Shown here one piece after another: positions 30,239-38,272 of a DNA stretch of 64,000 bases. A program made the position numbers and the translations under genes. The notes beneath the pieces are model-generated. The model was not told the origin of the DNA. It worked only from the letters and a program-made list of their open reading frames with translations, and did not search any database. Position 1 is the stretch's first letter. Each line of letters starts with the position of its first letter. This DNA is from Thiohalomonas denitrificans (GTDB lineage Bacteria; Pseudomonadota; Gammaproteobacteria; Thiohalomonadales; Thiohalomonadaceae): contig NZ_FMWD01000006.1 of assembly GCF_900102855.1 (NCBI RefSeq), positions 186,001-250,000 of the forward strand. The letters are read 5' to 3'.

Positions 30239-30679
30239 CTAGCCGGGCGTCCAGCCCTTGCCCTGAACGATAAGGACATCACAGGGTGCGCTCGCCGCCA
30301 CATGGTCCACCGTGGTTCCCAACTGGCCGGGATTGCCCAACGCGCCCAGCACCACGACATCGGCCTGCTGTTCGCCGAGGTATTCCAGAATGGCGCGTCG
30401 TGCCGAATAATCGGAAAGTGCCACATGGCGCTCCGCGTCACCCAGGTGCACCCGTTCGGCCCAGTCCGCGAGCCGTTTTTCCACCCTTTCCCGGATGTAG
30501 TTCTCAGGATCTTCCTGCTCCTCCGGAAGCCCGGCCACTTCATCCGGGAGGTGCTCGACCACGTGCAGCAGGGTAACGCGCCCACCAGAACAGCGAGCCT
30601 GGTCTACTACGCGCGTCGCTGCCGTATCTGCAGCTTCCGTCAGGTCGGTAGCGAAAATGATATGACGATATCCCGCCAT
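30239..30679 (-). CDS. Universal stress protein, UspA family
   Basis: This 146-residue single-domain protein has YRHIIFATDLTEAADTAATR at the N-terminus and VTLLHVVEHLP. The C-terminal nucleotide-binding segment is VVLGALGNPGQLGTTVDHVAASAPCDVLIV, where the usual G-x-x-G-x9-G-S/T is kept. It may bind ATP. It stands alone on the minus strand, divergent from the phosphatase gene. Confidence 0.92.
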   Translation of the reverse strand: MAGYRHIIFATDLTEAADTAATRVVDQARCSGGRVTLLHVVEHLPDEVAGLPEEQEDPENYIRERVEKRLADWAERVHLGDAERHVALSDYSARRAILEYLGEQQADVVVLGALGNPGQLGTTVDHVAASAPCDVLIVQGKGWTPG

Positions 30680-30870
30680 GGCTGCACTCCTTGTTTACGG
30701 GGTCCTTTGAAAACAAGATTAGGCCATTGGGCAGGGGTGATTTCCCTTTGGGAAAGTTGCCGTGTGGGGGTATTCGGACTGCGGGTCGTATTCGTGCGAT
30801 CGCCTATGGTTATCCGCAGTGCTAACGATCTTTTGCTGGCGTTCTATTGCGCCTCTACTATTGGGACTCC

Positions 30871-31527
30871 ATGGGACGCATCGAACGTTTTTCTGCCAAT
30901 CCTCTCGGCCGGGACTTCGTTGCCGGCGACGTGCATGGCCAGTTTCACTTGCTGGCAGAGCAGCTCGAACGACTGGCTTTCGACAGTCGATGTGATCGGT
31001 TGTTCTGCGTCGGCGACCTCATCGATCGCGGCAGGGACTCCCAGGCGGCCGTGCGGTGGCTGGAGTATCCCTGGTTTCACTGCGTAAGAGGCAATCACGA
31101 GCAGATGGCGCTGGACGCCCAGTCGGACAGCAATGTCCGCTTTACCTGGATGTTGAACGGTGGCGAGTGGTGGGATGACACCCCATCGCCGATCCGGTGC
31201 CGACTGCTGCCTCTGCTGGACAGGCTCCCGGTCGCCATCGTAATCGAGGCAGCGCGAGCCCCGATCGGGATCGTCCACGCCGACCTGCCGCCAGAGACAA
31301 GCTGGAGCGATTTCCTCGAGCAGGTGGAAAGGGGCGACCGCAACGCCATCAACACCGCTCTCTGGAGCCGCCGCCGGGTTTACAGCCGGAATAATACCGG
31401 CGTTCCCGGTGCAGCCAAGATCTACTGCGGTCACACCATCGTTGACGTGCCGCTCACCCTCGGCAATGTCCACTTCATCGACACCGGGGCCTATACCACA
31501 GGGAGACTGACCGTTCTCCGCCTGTAA
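30871..31527 (+). CDS. PrpA/PrpB-like serine/threonine protein phosphatase
   Basis: This 218-residue metallophosphoesterase has the PPP-family motifs in order: FVAGDVHGQFHLL, CVGDLIDRGRDSQ, CVRGNHEQMAL, and a late GHTIVD. The size and motifs match the lambda-type PrpA/PrpB phosphatases, which act on phosphoproteins in the cell-envelope stress response. The ATG at 30871 is preferred to TTG at 30847, but neither has a strong ribosome site. Confidence 0.88.
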   Translation: MGRIERFSANPLGRDFVAGDVHGQFHLLAEQLERLAFDSRCDRLFCVGDLIDRGRDSQAAVRWLEYPWFHCVRGNHEQMALDAQSDSNVRFTWMLNGGEWWDDTPSPIRCRLLPLLDRLPVAIVIEAARAPIGIVHADLPPETSWSDFLEQVERGDRNAINTALWSRRRVYSRNNTGVPGAAKIYCGHTIVDVPLTLGNVHFIDTGAYTTGRLTVLRL

Positions 31528-31609
31528 GGGCCATGATCATACGCTCCCGATTGGGGCATCAACCGGCCGGCGTGGTAGGATCCGAATCCTCTCCTGCAAG
31601 AAAAGAGCC

Positions 31610-32242
31610 ATGTCCGAAGCACCCTGTTCCGGCCCCGAACGATTGCGTTTCCCGGAGGCCGAAGAGCGCCACGAGTGGCTGCCGTACCTGCTCGAAGCGT
31701 ATTACGCCACCGACCAGGGCGTACATGAAGCGATTCGCCGGGAACAGCGCCAGGGGCGAACCCTGGCCTGTGGGAAGGGTTGCGGCAACTGCTGCGAAAC
31801 CCACACCACGATCCCGGTTTACCCCCTCGAGCTGATCGGGCTGTACTGGTATGCCACCGAACAGCTGGGCGGTGAAACCCGGGAACGGTTACGTGATTCG
31901 CTGCGCACCTTCGAGAAGGGGGCCCCTTGCCCGTTCCTGCTGGATGGAGGCTGTGCCGTACACCCCATGCGCCCCATGGCCTGCCGCCATTTCAACGTGT
32001 TCGGGCAATCCTGCGCAAAAGGCGAAGATGCCTATCACACGCGGCGGAAGGATGTGCTCACTCCCATCCGTCGTTACCAGGACGAGGCCTTCTTCCATCT
32101 GCTGCCGTTTCACGGCGTCAAATCCAAGGCCGAACGACGCCGGGCGATCAAAAAGGGAACCGTTCACGCCCTAGCAAAGGTGCTGCAGGAACTCGACTGG
32201 GACCGACTGGCCGATCGCATGGATGCCTTTGATCGAGGATGA
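31610..32242 (+). CDS. YkgJ family cysteine-cluster protein
   Basis: This 210-residue cytoplasmic protein has the metal-binding pattern CGKGCGNCCETHTTI around residues 54-62, then CPFLLDGGCAVHPMRPMACRHFN, matching the YkgJ (CxxxCxxCC) zinc/iron-chelating family. The function is not established. It is followed closely by the small acidic gene at 32300 and may be co-transcribed with it. Confidence 0.88.
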   Translation: MSEAPCSGPERLRFPEAEERHEWLPYLLEAYYATDQGVHEAIRREQRQGRTLACGKGCGNCCETHTTIPVYPLELIGLYWYATEQLGGETRERLRDSLRTFEKGAPCPFLLDGGCAVHPMRPMACRHFNVFGQSCAKGEDAYHTRRKDVLTPIRRYQDEAFFHLLPFHGVKSKAERRRAIKKGTVHALAKVLQELDWDRLADRMDAFDRG

Positions 32243-32299
32243 GGTCAGCAGTCGAACAGGGTGCTAGTTTTAGGGCAAAACGACAGGGAGGTGCCGATA

Positions 32300-32539
32300 A
32301 TGAGTGACGAAGAACGCAAGCAACGGGAAGAGGCCCGCAAGGCCAGGGAAAAACCCGCTGAGCCACGCTCTCCCGGAGCCGCCACTTCGGCCACCAACGC
32401 GCCCGCGGGCGGCAGCCTGAAGGATCGGGACCAACCCGGTGAAGGGGGATTGCCCCGACGGGAAGACATGCACCCGGGCGACCATCGGGCCAGAGAGGAA
32501 GAGGAAGAGGACGGGGAAGAGGAAGAAAAATCCGACTGA
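32300..32539 (+). CDS. Small, highly charged hypothetical protein
   Basis: This 79-residue protein begins MSDEERKQREEARKAREKPA and ends in an acidic run of 12 of 14 Glu/Asp (EEEEEDGEEEEKSD). Ala/Gly/Pro fill the middle. It is probably disordered. GGGAGG lies 8 bases before the ATG, which supports translation. No family recognised. Confidence 0.55.
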   Translation: MSDEERKQREEARKAREKPAEPRSPGAATSATNAPAGGSLKDRDQPGEGGLPRREDMHPGDHRAREEEEEDGEEEEKSD

Positions 32540-32597
32540 GCCCGGCGCCGGTGCACCGGTGCAAAGGTGTCGTGAGAGGAGACCGGGCGCCGAAGAC

Positions 32598-33428
32598 TCA
32601 GTGACACTCCCGGAGAAACTCCTTGACCGCGGTCTCGACGGTGATCTGCCCGGCCTTGACCGCGTCGTGGTAGCGATGCATCCAGGGACCCATCAGACCC
32701 CGAGAGAGTTGCAATTCCCGTAACATTACCCACGCCAGCGGACCGCCAAGCTGGAGGAAACCGCTCTCCTCGAAGTCCCGTTCCGCTCGCTCCCGATCGT
32801 ATTCGACTCGCACAATCTCCGCGACCCAACGACCACTGAAAAAGTGGAAACGCCCGTAGGCGGCCCGCGGATCACGATCGAAGGGGGAGCCAACGGAGCC
32901 GGTATTGACCACCAGCATACCGTCATGCCGACGGATAAGGGGGCGATGGGTATGGGAGGTGATAAACAGGTCGCGGGCGTCGCCGAGTTTGTCGGTCAGC
33001 TCACGCGCTTCGGTTTCAGGGCGAATCCCGTCCCGGTTGCCCAGCCGGGTGCCGTGAGTCACGTGAACCGAACCGCCGTCCCGGTCCGTCAAATCGAGCT
33101 GGTCGGGCCAGACCCTTACCTCGCTCAGTGCCGCTCCCAGTTGATCAACCGTCCAGTGGGCAAAGCGCCGCAGCTCGAAATGCGGATTGCCCGGCTCCCT
33201 CGGATGATCCGCACAGGCGAGGACGAAGGTCTCGTGATTACCTTTGAGAAAGTGTGCCCGGGGCTGGCGTGATCCGATGCGCCGCAGGCAGGCGCGACTG
33301 TAGGTCCCGCGATTGATGAGATCGCCATTGATGATCACCTCATCCGGCTGCCACTGCTCCAGGTCCTCCAGCACCGCCTCGAGGGCGGGGAGGTTGCCAT
33401 GGATATCGGAGATCACCGCCAGTTTCAC
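32598..33428 (-). CDS. Metallophosphoesterase (calcineurin-like)
   Basis: This 276-residue protein has LAVISDIHGNLPALEAVL, VIINGDLINRG, HFLKGNHETFV, DLFITSHTHRPL and VVNTGSVGSPFD, the complete set of YfcE/MJ0936-type phosphodiesterase motifs with two metal-binding sites. The substrate is unknown; the roughly 70-residue C-terminal tail with WVAEIVRVEYDRERAERDFEESGF is unusual for the family. It is convergent with the small acidic gene. Confidence 0.87.
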   Translation of the reverse strand: MKLAVISDIHGNLPALEAVLEDLEQWQPDEVIINGDLINRGTYSRACLRRIGSRQPRAHFLKGNHETFVLACADHPREPGNPHFELRRFAHWTVDQLGAALSEVRVWPDQLDLTDRDGGSVHVTHGTRLGNRDGIRPETEARELTDKLGDARDLFITSHTHRPLIRRHDGMLVVNTGSVGSPFDRDPRAAYGRFHFFSGRWVAEIVRVEYDRERAERDFEESGFLQLGGPLAWVMLRELQLSRGLMGPWMHRYHDAVKAGQITVETAVKEFLRECH

Positions 33429-33468
33429 GGACTCGCCTCTGTTTGCCTCTGCACCGGGCCGGATGCCT

Positions 33469-33566
33469 GTAGGTCGGCCTTCAGACCGTCATCGGGTTCC
33501 GACGGGCTACAGCCCGACCTACATCACCGGCTGGGCGTTAAACGATTTCCCGCATGAACCATTAGC
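33469..33566. repeat. GTAGGTCGGC-type palindromic repeat (copy 2)
   Basis: GTAGGTCGGCCTTCAGACCG at 33469-33488 pairs with CGGGCTACAGCCCGACCTAC at 33503-33522. It is followed by ATCACCGGCTGGGCG and GCATGAACCATTAGC, sequences that recur in copies 1 and 3. Confidence 0.8.
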
Positions 33567-33676
33567 GTACCACGCACTTCCGCTGGCTTCTTCCCGAAAA
33601 GGCCCGCTCCGTCGCCGCGGGGGCAACCGTTTGCTTCAGAGAGGAAGCGGGTCACCCGATGGGGGGCGACAGGGTG

Positions 33677-34333
33677 CTACATACCGATCCGGAAGCGCTC
33701 TTCGCGAAAGGCGAGTACCAGCCCCCCGGGTTCGATGGCCTCCAGGGTCGGTCCCTCTTTCAGGACATCTCCCTCTCCGTACTCTCGCTCGTTGATGAAG
33801 ACAAAGCGTTTTTCCGGGCGTTCACTGTAGACGTGAATATTCAACACCAGATTGCCGATGGTCCGACGGATATCGACCGGGAGTTCGCTCCAGGCCTTGG
33901 CCGGAGGCTGCCGGACGGGCGCCGATGGAGGGGCTGCGGGAGACTTTACACTCCCGTTCGTCCCGGCTTGGTCACCAGTAGGGCGAAGGGGTTCGGGTTC
34001 GGAATCGATCTCGACAACGGGGAGCGGCTCCGGCTTCGCTGCAGGCAGCGAGGGACGCTCAACGTTCTCCGGCGACTCCGAAGCCGGGCTTTCGGACCGG
34101 ATATCCGCCCCGGACATCGAAAGGGACGACACGGTCCCGGTGCCGAAGTATTGCCCCCGGAAGACGTAACCGACGATGAACAAAGCCACCAAGGCTCCCA
34201 ACAGAAGTGCAATCACCAACGGCCCAATCCGGCGCACAGGCCGGAGCGAGAGCGCTTGCCCCTGGAGGGTCGGGACGCTGCCGCGCGCGTGCTCACGCTG
34301 GGACTTGTTCAGTGCCTCCAGGATATATGACAC
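33677..34333 (-). CDS. GspB/ExeB-like secretion accessory protein
   Basis: This 218-residue protein starts MSYILEALNKSQREHARG, the GspB hallmark, then a membrane segment (IGPLVIALLLGALVALFIVGYVF). A Pro/Ser/Glu-rich periplasmic linker follows, with a C-terminal GspB domain (LPVDIRRTIGNLVLNIHVYS, then RFVFINEREYGEGD). In Aeromonas, ExeA-ExeB hydrolyse ATP and bind peptidoglycan to help the type II secretin assemble. It lies 3 bases after its partner gene. Confidence 0.9.
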   Translation of the reverse strand: MSYILEALNKSQREHARGSVPTLQGQALSLRPVRRIGPLVIALLLGALVALFIVGYVFRGQYFGTGTVSSLSMSGADIRSESPASESPENVERPSLPAAKPEPLPVVEIDSEPEPLRPTGDQAGTNGSVKSPAAPPSAPVRQPPAKAWSELPVDIRRTIGNLVLNIHVYSERPEKRFVFINEREYGEGDVLKEGPTLEAIEPGGLVLAFREERFRIGM

Positions 34334-34336
34334 CGG

Positions 34337-35947
34337 CTACTTCCCTCCCACTCGGACATCAAGCCGTGGAATCGTCGGATCGGCCGCGGCCGTATTGAGC
34401 TGAATGAGGGTCCGCGGTCCGGCGATGCCATCCGTTTTCAGGGCATGCTGCTGCTGAAAGTCGACCACCTTTTCACGAAGGGTATCGGTATAGCTTTCGG
34501 GTACCGGCACTCCCCCGCCCAAGCGTTCCCATAACCACTGCACCGCCCACGGCGATGACCGCCTGCCGATCAGCGATGCTTCGGAATCCGGCGGGCGCCA
34601 GAGGATCAGGTAGTTTCCCCGCCAGAATTCGTCCGACTCGGTGAGTGGCAGAGTCCATTGCGCATCACCCACCCGAAACTCGGCTCGCTGATCCTGCATG
34701 CCCGTCAGCAACACATGCCGGACACCATCATCACTCCAGAAGTTCAGCACCGCCGGTCGGTTCAAGCGGCGCAATTCCTTCCAGCTGGCCCTTCCTCGCA
34801 GGCAACGCAAGCCGTGAGTGCGGACATTCTGACAGAAATCCGCCACCGGTTCGCTCGCCACAATCCCCCAGTTTTCGAGCAGGCCTGCCCCGGCCGCTCC
34901 CGCGTCGAGACTGGCAGGCGCCTCCCGAACCAGCTGCTGAATACGGATGTGCGCCGGCAACGCATCCGGCTGCAAGGGCGCAGGTGGTTCGGCAGCGGTG
35001 GCGATAACGGGTGGTGTCATGCGCTCGAATAACAGAGTCAGGGCCGAACGGGTGTCGGGCAGGAATCCCGCACCCGCCAGAGCCAGCGCGAGGACTCCAA
35101 GGAGCGCCGCCCTGGCCCCGAATGGCCGCTGTCGGTCCCGGCTCCCCGTGAGCTCGGCCGCGGCACGGCGCACCACCCTGCGTTCTACCCTTTCACAATC
35201 GGTGGCATACGCCCCCAGCAGGGCCCGATCACAAACCGTGTTGATAAGGCGGGGGATACCGCCTGAAAATGCGTAAATTTCCTTCAGGGCCCCCCGGGTA
35301 AAGAGGCTCCTCCGCGCTCCGGCCACTTGCAGGCGGTGAGCCACATAGGCGCGGGTCTCCTCGGGGCTCAATGGCATCAGGTGGCAACGGGCGGTGATGC
35401 GTTGCGCCACCTGTCGCAGCTCCGGCTGATCGAGAAGGTGCCGAAGTTCGGGTTGGCCGATAAGAAAGATCTGCAGGAGTTTGTGGCGGTCGGTCTCCAG
35501 GTTGGTCAGCAGCCGCACCTGCTCCAGAACATCGGGGCTGAGGTTCTGCGCCTCGTCGATCAGCAGTACGGTTCGACGCCCACGACTGTATGCATCCAGC
35601 AGATGGGCATTCAACCGGTCGATGAGTGCCTTGGTGGAGTCCCGCTCATCGGGCAGCGGGATTCGCAGCTCTTCCAGGATGTTGCACAGCAACTCCGGTG
35701 CCGTGAGCTTCGGGTTGAGCACCAGGGCCGCATCCACCGCCTCGGGCAACTGCGCCAGAAAGGCCCGGCAGATCATCGTCTTGCCGGTGCCCACTTCCCC
35801 GGTCAGCTGTAAAAAGCCACCCGCCTCGCCCGCCCCGTAAAGAAGATGCGCAAGCGCCTCCCGGTAGCGTTCACTCAAATGAAGAAACCGCGGTTCGGGG
35901 GTAATGGAAAACGGCTTTGCATCAAGGCCGAAATGATCGAGGTACAT
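34337..35947 (-). CDS. ExeA/GspA-like AAA ATPase with peptidoglycan-binding domain
   Basis: This 536-residue protein begins MYLDHFGLDAKPFSITPEP, a typical ExeA start. The AAA domain has LTGEVGTGKTMICRAFL (Walker A), TVLLIDEAQNLSPDVLEQV (Walker B) and the sensor region LFLIGQPELRHLL. A membrane segment at about residues 280-300 (ALLGVLALALAGAGF) leads to a periplasmic half. The C-terminus ends in a PG_binding_1-like domain (DTLREKVVDFQQQHALKTDG, then GPRTLIQLN). It drives secretin assembly with ExeB. No other gsp genes are in the window. Confidence 0.92.
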   Translation of the reverse strand: MYLDHFGLDAKPFSITPEPRFLHLSERYREALAHLLYGAGEAGGFLQLTGEVGTGKTMICRAFLAQLPEAVDAALVLNPKLTAPELLCNILEELRIPLPDERDSTKALIDRLNAHLLDAYSRGRRTVLLIDEAQNLSPDVLEQVRLLTNLETDRHKLLQIFLIGQPELRHLLDQPELRQVAQRITARCHLMPLSPEETRAYVAHRLQVAGARRSLFTRGALKEIYAFSGGIPRLINTVCDRALLGAYATDCERVERRVVRRAAAELTGSRDRQRPFGARAALLGVLALALAGAGFLPDTRSALTLLFERMTPPVIATAAEPPAPLQPDALPAHIRIQQLVREAPASLDAGAAGAGLLENWGIVASEPVADFCQNVRTHGLRCLRGRASWKELRRLNRPAVLNFWSDDGVRHVLLTGMQDQRAEFRVGDAQWTLPLTESDEFWRGNYLILWRPPDSEASLIGRRSSPWAVQWLWERLGGGVPVPESYTDTLREKVVDFQQQHALKTDGIAGPRTLIQLNTAAADPTIPRLDVRVGGK

Positions 35948-36082
35948 GCCAGTCCTGCTCAGGGGGTCGATTTCCTAACATTCTAGAAGTTTATTCTGGG
36001 ACAGGGTCCCGGTGCGTGGACCGGGGTAGCTTTACCACTAGACTGTTGGACACGGAAACAGCAACCGAACCCATACAGTACC

Positions 36083-36232
36083 ATGACCGACACCAAACAC
36101 GCGCTGGTCAAGACACTGCTGCATCGGTGCGGAAAGACTTACGCCGAGGAGGTCGACGTGCGCGTGGAGGACCACACCCTCCCGGAGCTGGAGCGTGCCC
36201 ATCAGGTCGTGCAGGAAGAAGCCGGCAGGTGA
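36083..36232 (+). CDS. Small hypothetical ORF before the MFS gene
   Basis: This open frame encodes 49 residues (MTDTKHALVKTLLHRCGKTY start, EEAGR end) and stops 6 bases before the TTG of the next gene. It is helical, with one Cys. The ribosome site is weak and no family is recognised; it could be a leader peptide or a chance ORF. Confidence 0.35.
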   Translation: MTDTKHALVKTLLHRCGKTYAEEVDVRVEDHTLPELERAHQVVQEEAGR

Positions 36233-36238
36233 TGACCC

Positions 36239-37486
36239 TTGGATCCCGAGCAGCGGCCGCCACACCGCCATCATCCAGGATTTGATATCGGCGCCAATCG
36301 GACCGTTTTTGCCCTGGCGATGGCAAGACTCGGCGACGCCTTGGGCAACAGCATGCTGTTCGTGGTCATCCCGCTCTATGTCGCAAGCCTGCCGGCCCCC
36401 TGGCTGCCTTTTCCGGACGCCCTGCAGGCCGGCATTCTCATCTCCATTTACGGGCTGATTACCACGGCGGTGCAACCCCTCGCCGGTGCATGGGTCGACT
36501 GGTCCGACCGTCGCAAGCCCTTCATCCTGGGCGGACTGTTGCTGGCAGGCGCCGCCATCGCCAGCTTTGTCTTTGCCCGACAGTTCGGCGAACTGCTTTT
36601 CCTGCGGGTCTTTCAGGGGATCGGCCTGGCGCTTACGATCCCGGCGGGCATGGCGCTGCTGGCGGCGAACACCGAAAAAAGCACCCGCGGCGGCTCCATG
36701 GGGATCTATACCACGGCACGGCTGATCGGTTTCGGACTCGGTCCCCTCGTTGGCGGAGCCCTGCACGACACGCTGGGCTTCAATGCCGTCTTCTATACCG
36801 CCGCCGGCTTCATTGCCATTGCGACCCTTCTGGTACAGCTCTGGATCAAGGATGGACCCAGCCGCGGCACCACGGAGGTGCGCCGGACCTTTCGCGTGTT
36901 CGATCGCACGCTACTGTCCCCCGGTATTCTGGGGGCAGCGTTGGCGGTATTCGCCATGGCCAGCGCCTTTTCGGTGATGACCCCCCTGGAACAGGAGTTC
37001 AATGAGCGCCTCGAGCAGGGGGCCTTCGCGTTTGGCGCCGCATTCAGTGTGCTGATCCTGACCCGGCTGTTGCTGCAGGTGCCTTTCGGTCGACTCTCGG
37101 ACCGCTTCGGCCGGAAAACGGTGATTATATCCGGACTGATGATCATGGCGCCGGCCACCGCCCTGATTGGCGAGGTCCAGACCACGACCCAGCTACTCGG
37201 GTTGCGGGCCATTCAGGGAATCGGGTCGGCCGGCATTGCCGCACCGGCATTCGCCCTCGCAGCAGACGTGAGTACCGACGGAAATACCGGCCGGCAAATG
37301 GCTCTGGCCACAATGGGGTTTGGGTTGGGAATCGCCACCGGGCCGATGCTGGCCGGCGTCCTGGCCATTATCTCCTTTCGGCTGCCGTTCCTGGTGGCCG
37401 CTGCCCTGCTGCTGGGGGCCGCATGGACTCTCTACCGGTATGTCCCGGAGACACTGGAATCCGGGACGGGCGACCGCTTGCCCTAA
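36239..37486 (+). CDS. MFS transporter
   Basis: This 415-residue protein has about 12 membrane helices. The loop between helices 2 and 3 reads GAWVDWSDRRKPFILGG, the conserved G-x3-D-x-x-D/G-R-K/R motif, and it recurs in the second half as FGRLSDRFGRKTVIISG. The substrate is unknown; drug-efflux-like sequences are closest by feel. The start is uncertain: TTG at 36239 keeps a hydrophilic N-tail, while an internal ATG at 36320 would trim it to the first helix. Confidence 0.85.
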   Translation: MDPEQRPPHRHHPGFDIGANRTVFALAMARLGDALGNSMLFVVIPLYVASLPAPWLPFPDALQAGILISIYGLITTAVQPLAGAWVDWSDRRKPFILGGLLLAGAAIASFVFARQFGELLFLRVFQGIGLALTIPAGMALLAANTEKSTRGGSMGIYTTARLIGFGLGPLVGGALHDTLGFNAVFYTAAGFIAIATLLVQLWIKDGPSRGTTEVRRTFRVFDRTLLSPGILGAALAVFAMASAFSVMTPLEQEFNERLEQGAFAFGAAFSVLILTRLLLQVPFGRLSDRFGRKTVIISGLMIMAPATALIGEVQTTTQLLGLRAIQGIGSAGIAAPAFALAADVSTDGNTGRQMALATMGFGLGIATGPMLAGVLAIISFRLPFLVAAALLLGAAWTLYRYVPETLESGTGDRLP

Positions 37487-37504
37487 CACCCGATTTGCTA
37501 TGGT

Positions 37505-38131
37505 TCAGGCCGATTCCTGCACGTCGAAGAAATCCACCCTCCCGCTATCGAGACAGTATTCGGCACCAACCACCACGAGCGTGCCCTCGCCGATCAGTTG
37601 CTCCAGAAGTTCGGAGCCGTGGCGCAGGTGATTGGCAGAGGCTCGCACATTGGCGCGGACCGCTTCCTCCATCAGCCCCTCACGGTCGTATCGCAGATCG
37701 GTTTCCACCAGTCCCGCTATCGATGGACTGATGCGATTGACGATGGAGCGGATATTGCGTGAGGGGCTGGAGCCCCGGCCGATCAGTTGGTCAATGGTCG
37801 CGCCAATGGCGCCGCAGTACGAGTGGCCGAGGACCACCACCAGCGGTGTACCGAACTGGGCGGCGGCGAATTCCACACTACCCACCTGCGAAGGTGCAAC
37901 GATATTGCCGGCCACACGGATGACGAAAAGTTCGCCCAGACCCTGGTCGAAGATGATCTCGGCGGGCACCCGGGAATCGGAGCAGCCGAGGATCACGGCA
38001 ATCGGTTTCTGCTCGGCAACGAATTCGGCCCGACGACCGTGGCTGGTCAGTGCCTCTAGACTCATGACGTTGGAGACATAACGCCCGTTGCCGGCTTTGA
38101 GACGTTCGAGCGCTTCGAGTGCGGAGATCAT
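37505..38131 (-). CDS. Beta-class carbonic anhydrase
   Basis: This 208-residue protein has the zinc ligand set of beta-carbonic anhydrases: CSDSRVPAE (Cys, Asp-Arg dyad) and HSYCGAIGA (His and Cys). It interconverts CO2 and bicarbonate; in an autotroph it would supply carboxylases. A TAT or signal peptide is not seen. The frame continues to 38209; ATG 38131 is taken, and GTG 38143 is an equally likely alternative. It lies downstream of the fused oxidoreductase-desulfurase gene, on the same strand. Confidence 0.92.
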   Translation of the reverse strand: MISALEALERLKAGNGRYVSNVMSLEALTSHGRRAEFVAEQKPIAVILGCSDSRVPAEIIFDQGLGELFVIRVAGNIVAPSQVGSVEFAAAQFGTPLVVVLGHSYCGAIGATIDQLIGRGSSPSRNIRSIVNRISPSIAGLVETDLRYDREGLMEEAVRANVRASANHLRHGSELLEQLIGEGTLVVVGAEYCLDSGRVDFFDVQESA

Positions 38132-38272
38132 ATCGTATTTCACCCTGGCCAAGGAGAAGGTGCCGGAAAATTGTCCCGGCCTGTCCATCCCCGAGTTAGG
38201 GGCGGGCATTCGCCTGCGGGACAGGCCGGCAGGTAAAAGAGTACCCGATGCGATTGCCTATGGCGAAAAGGG

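Noticed and set aside
30157-30585. 142-residue minus-strand frame overlapping uspA
   Set aside because: The UspA frame has full motifs; this one is out of frame with it.
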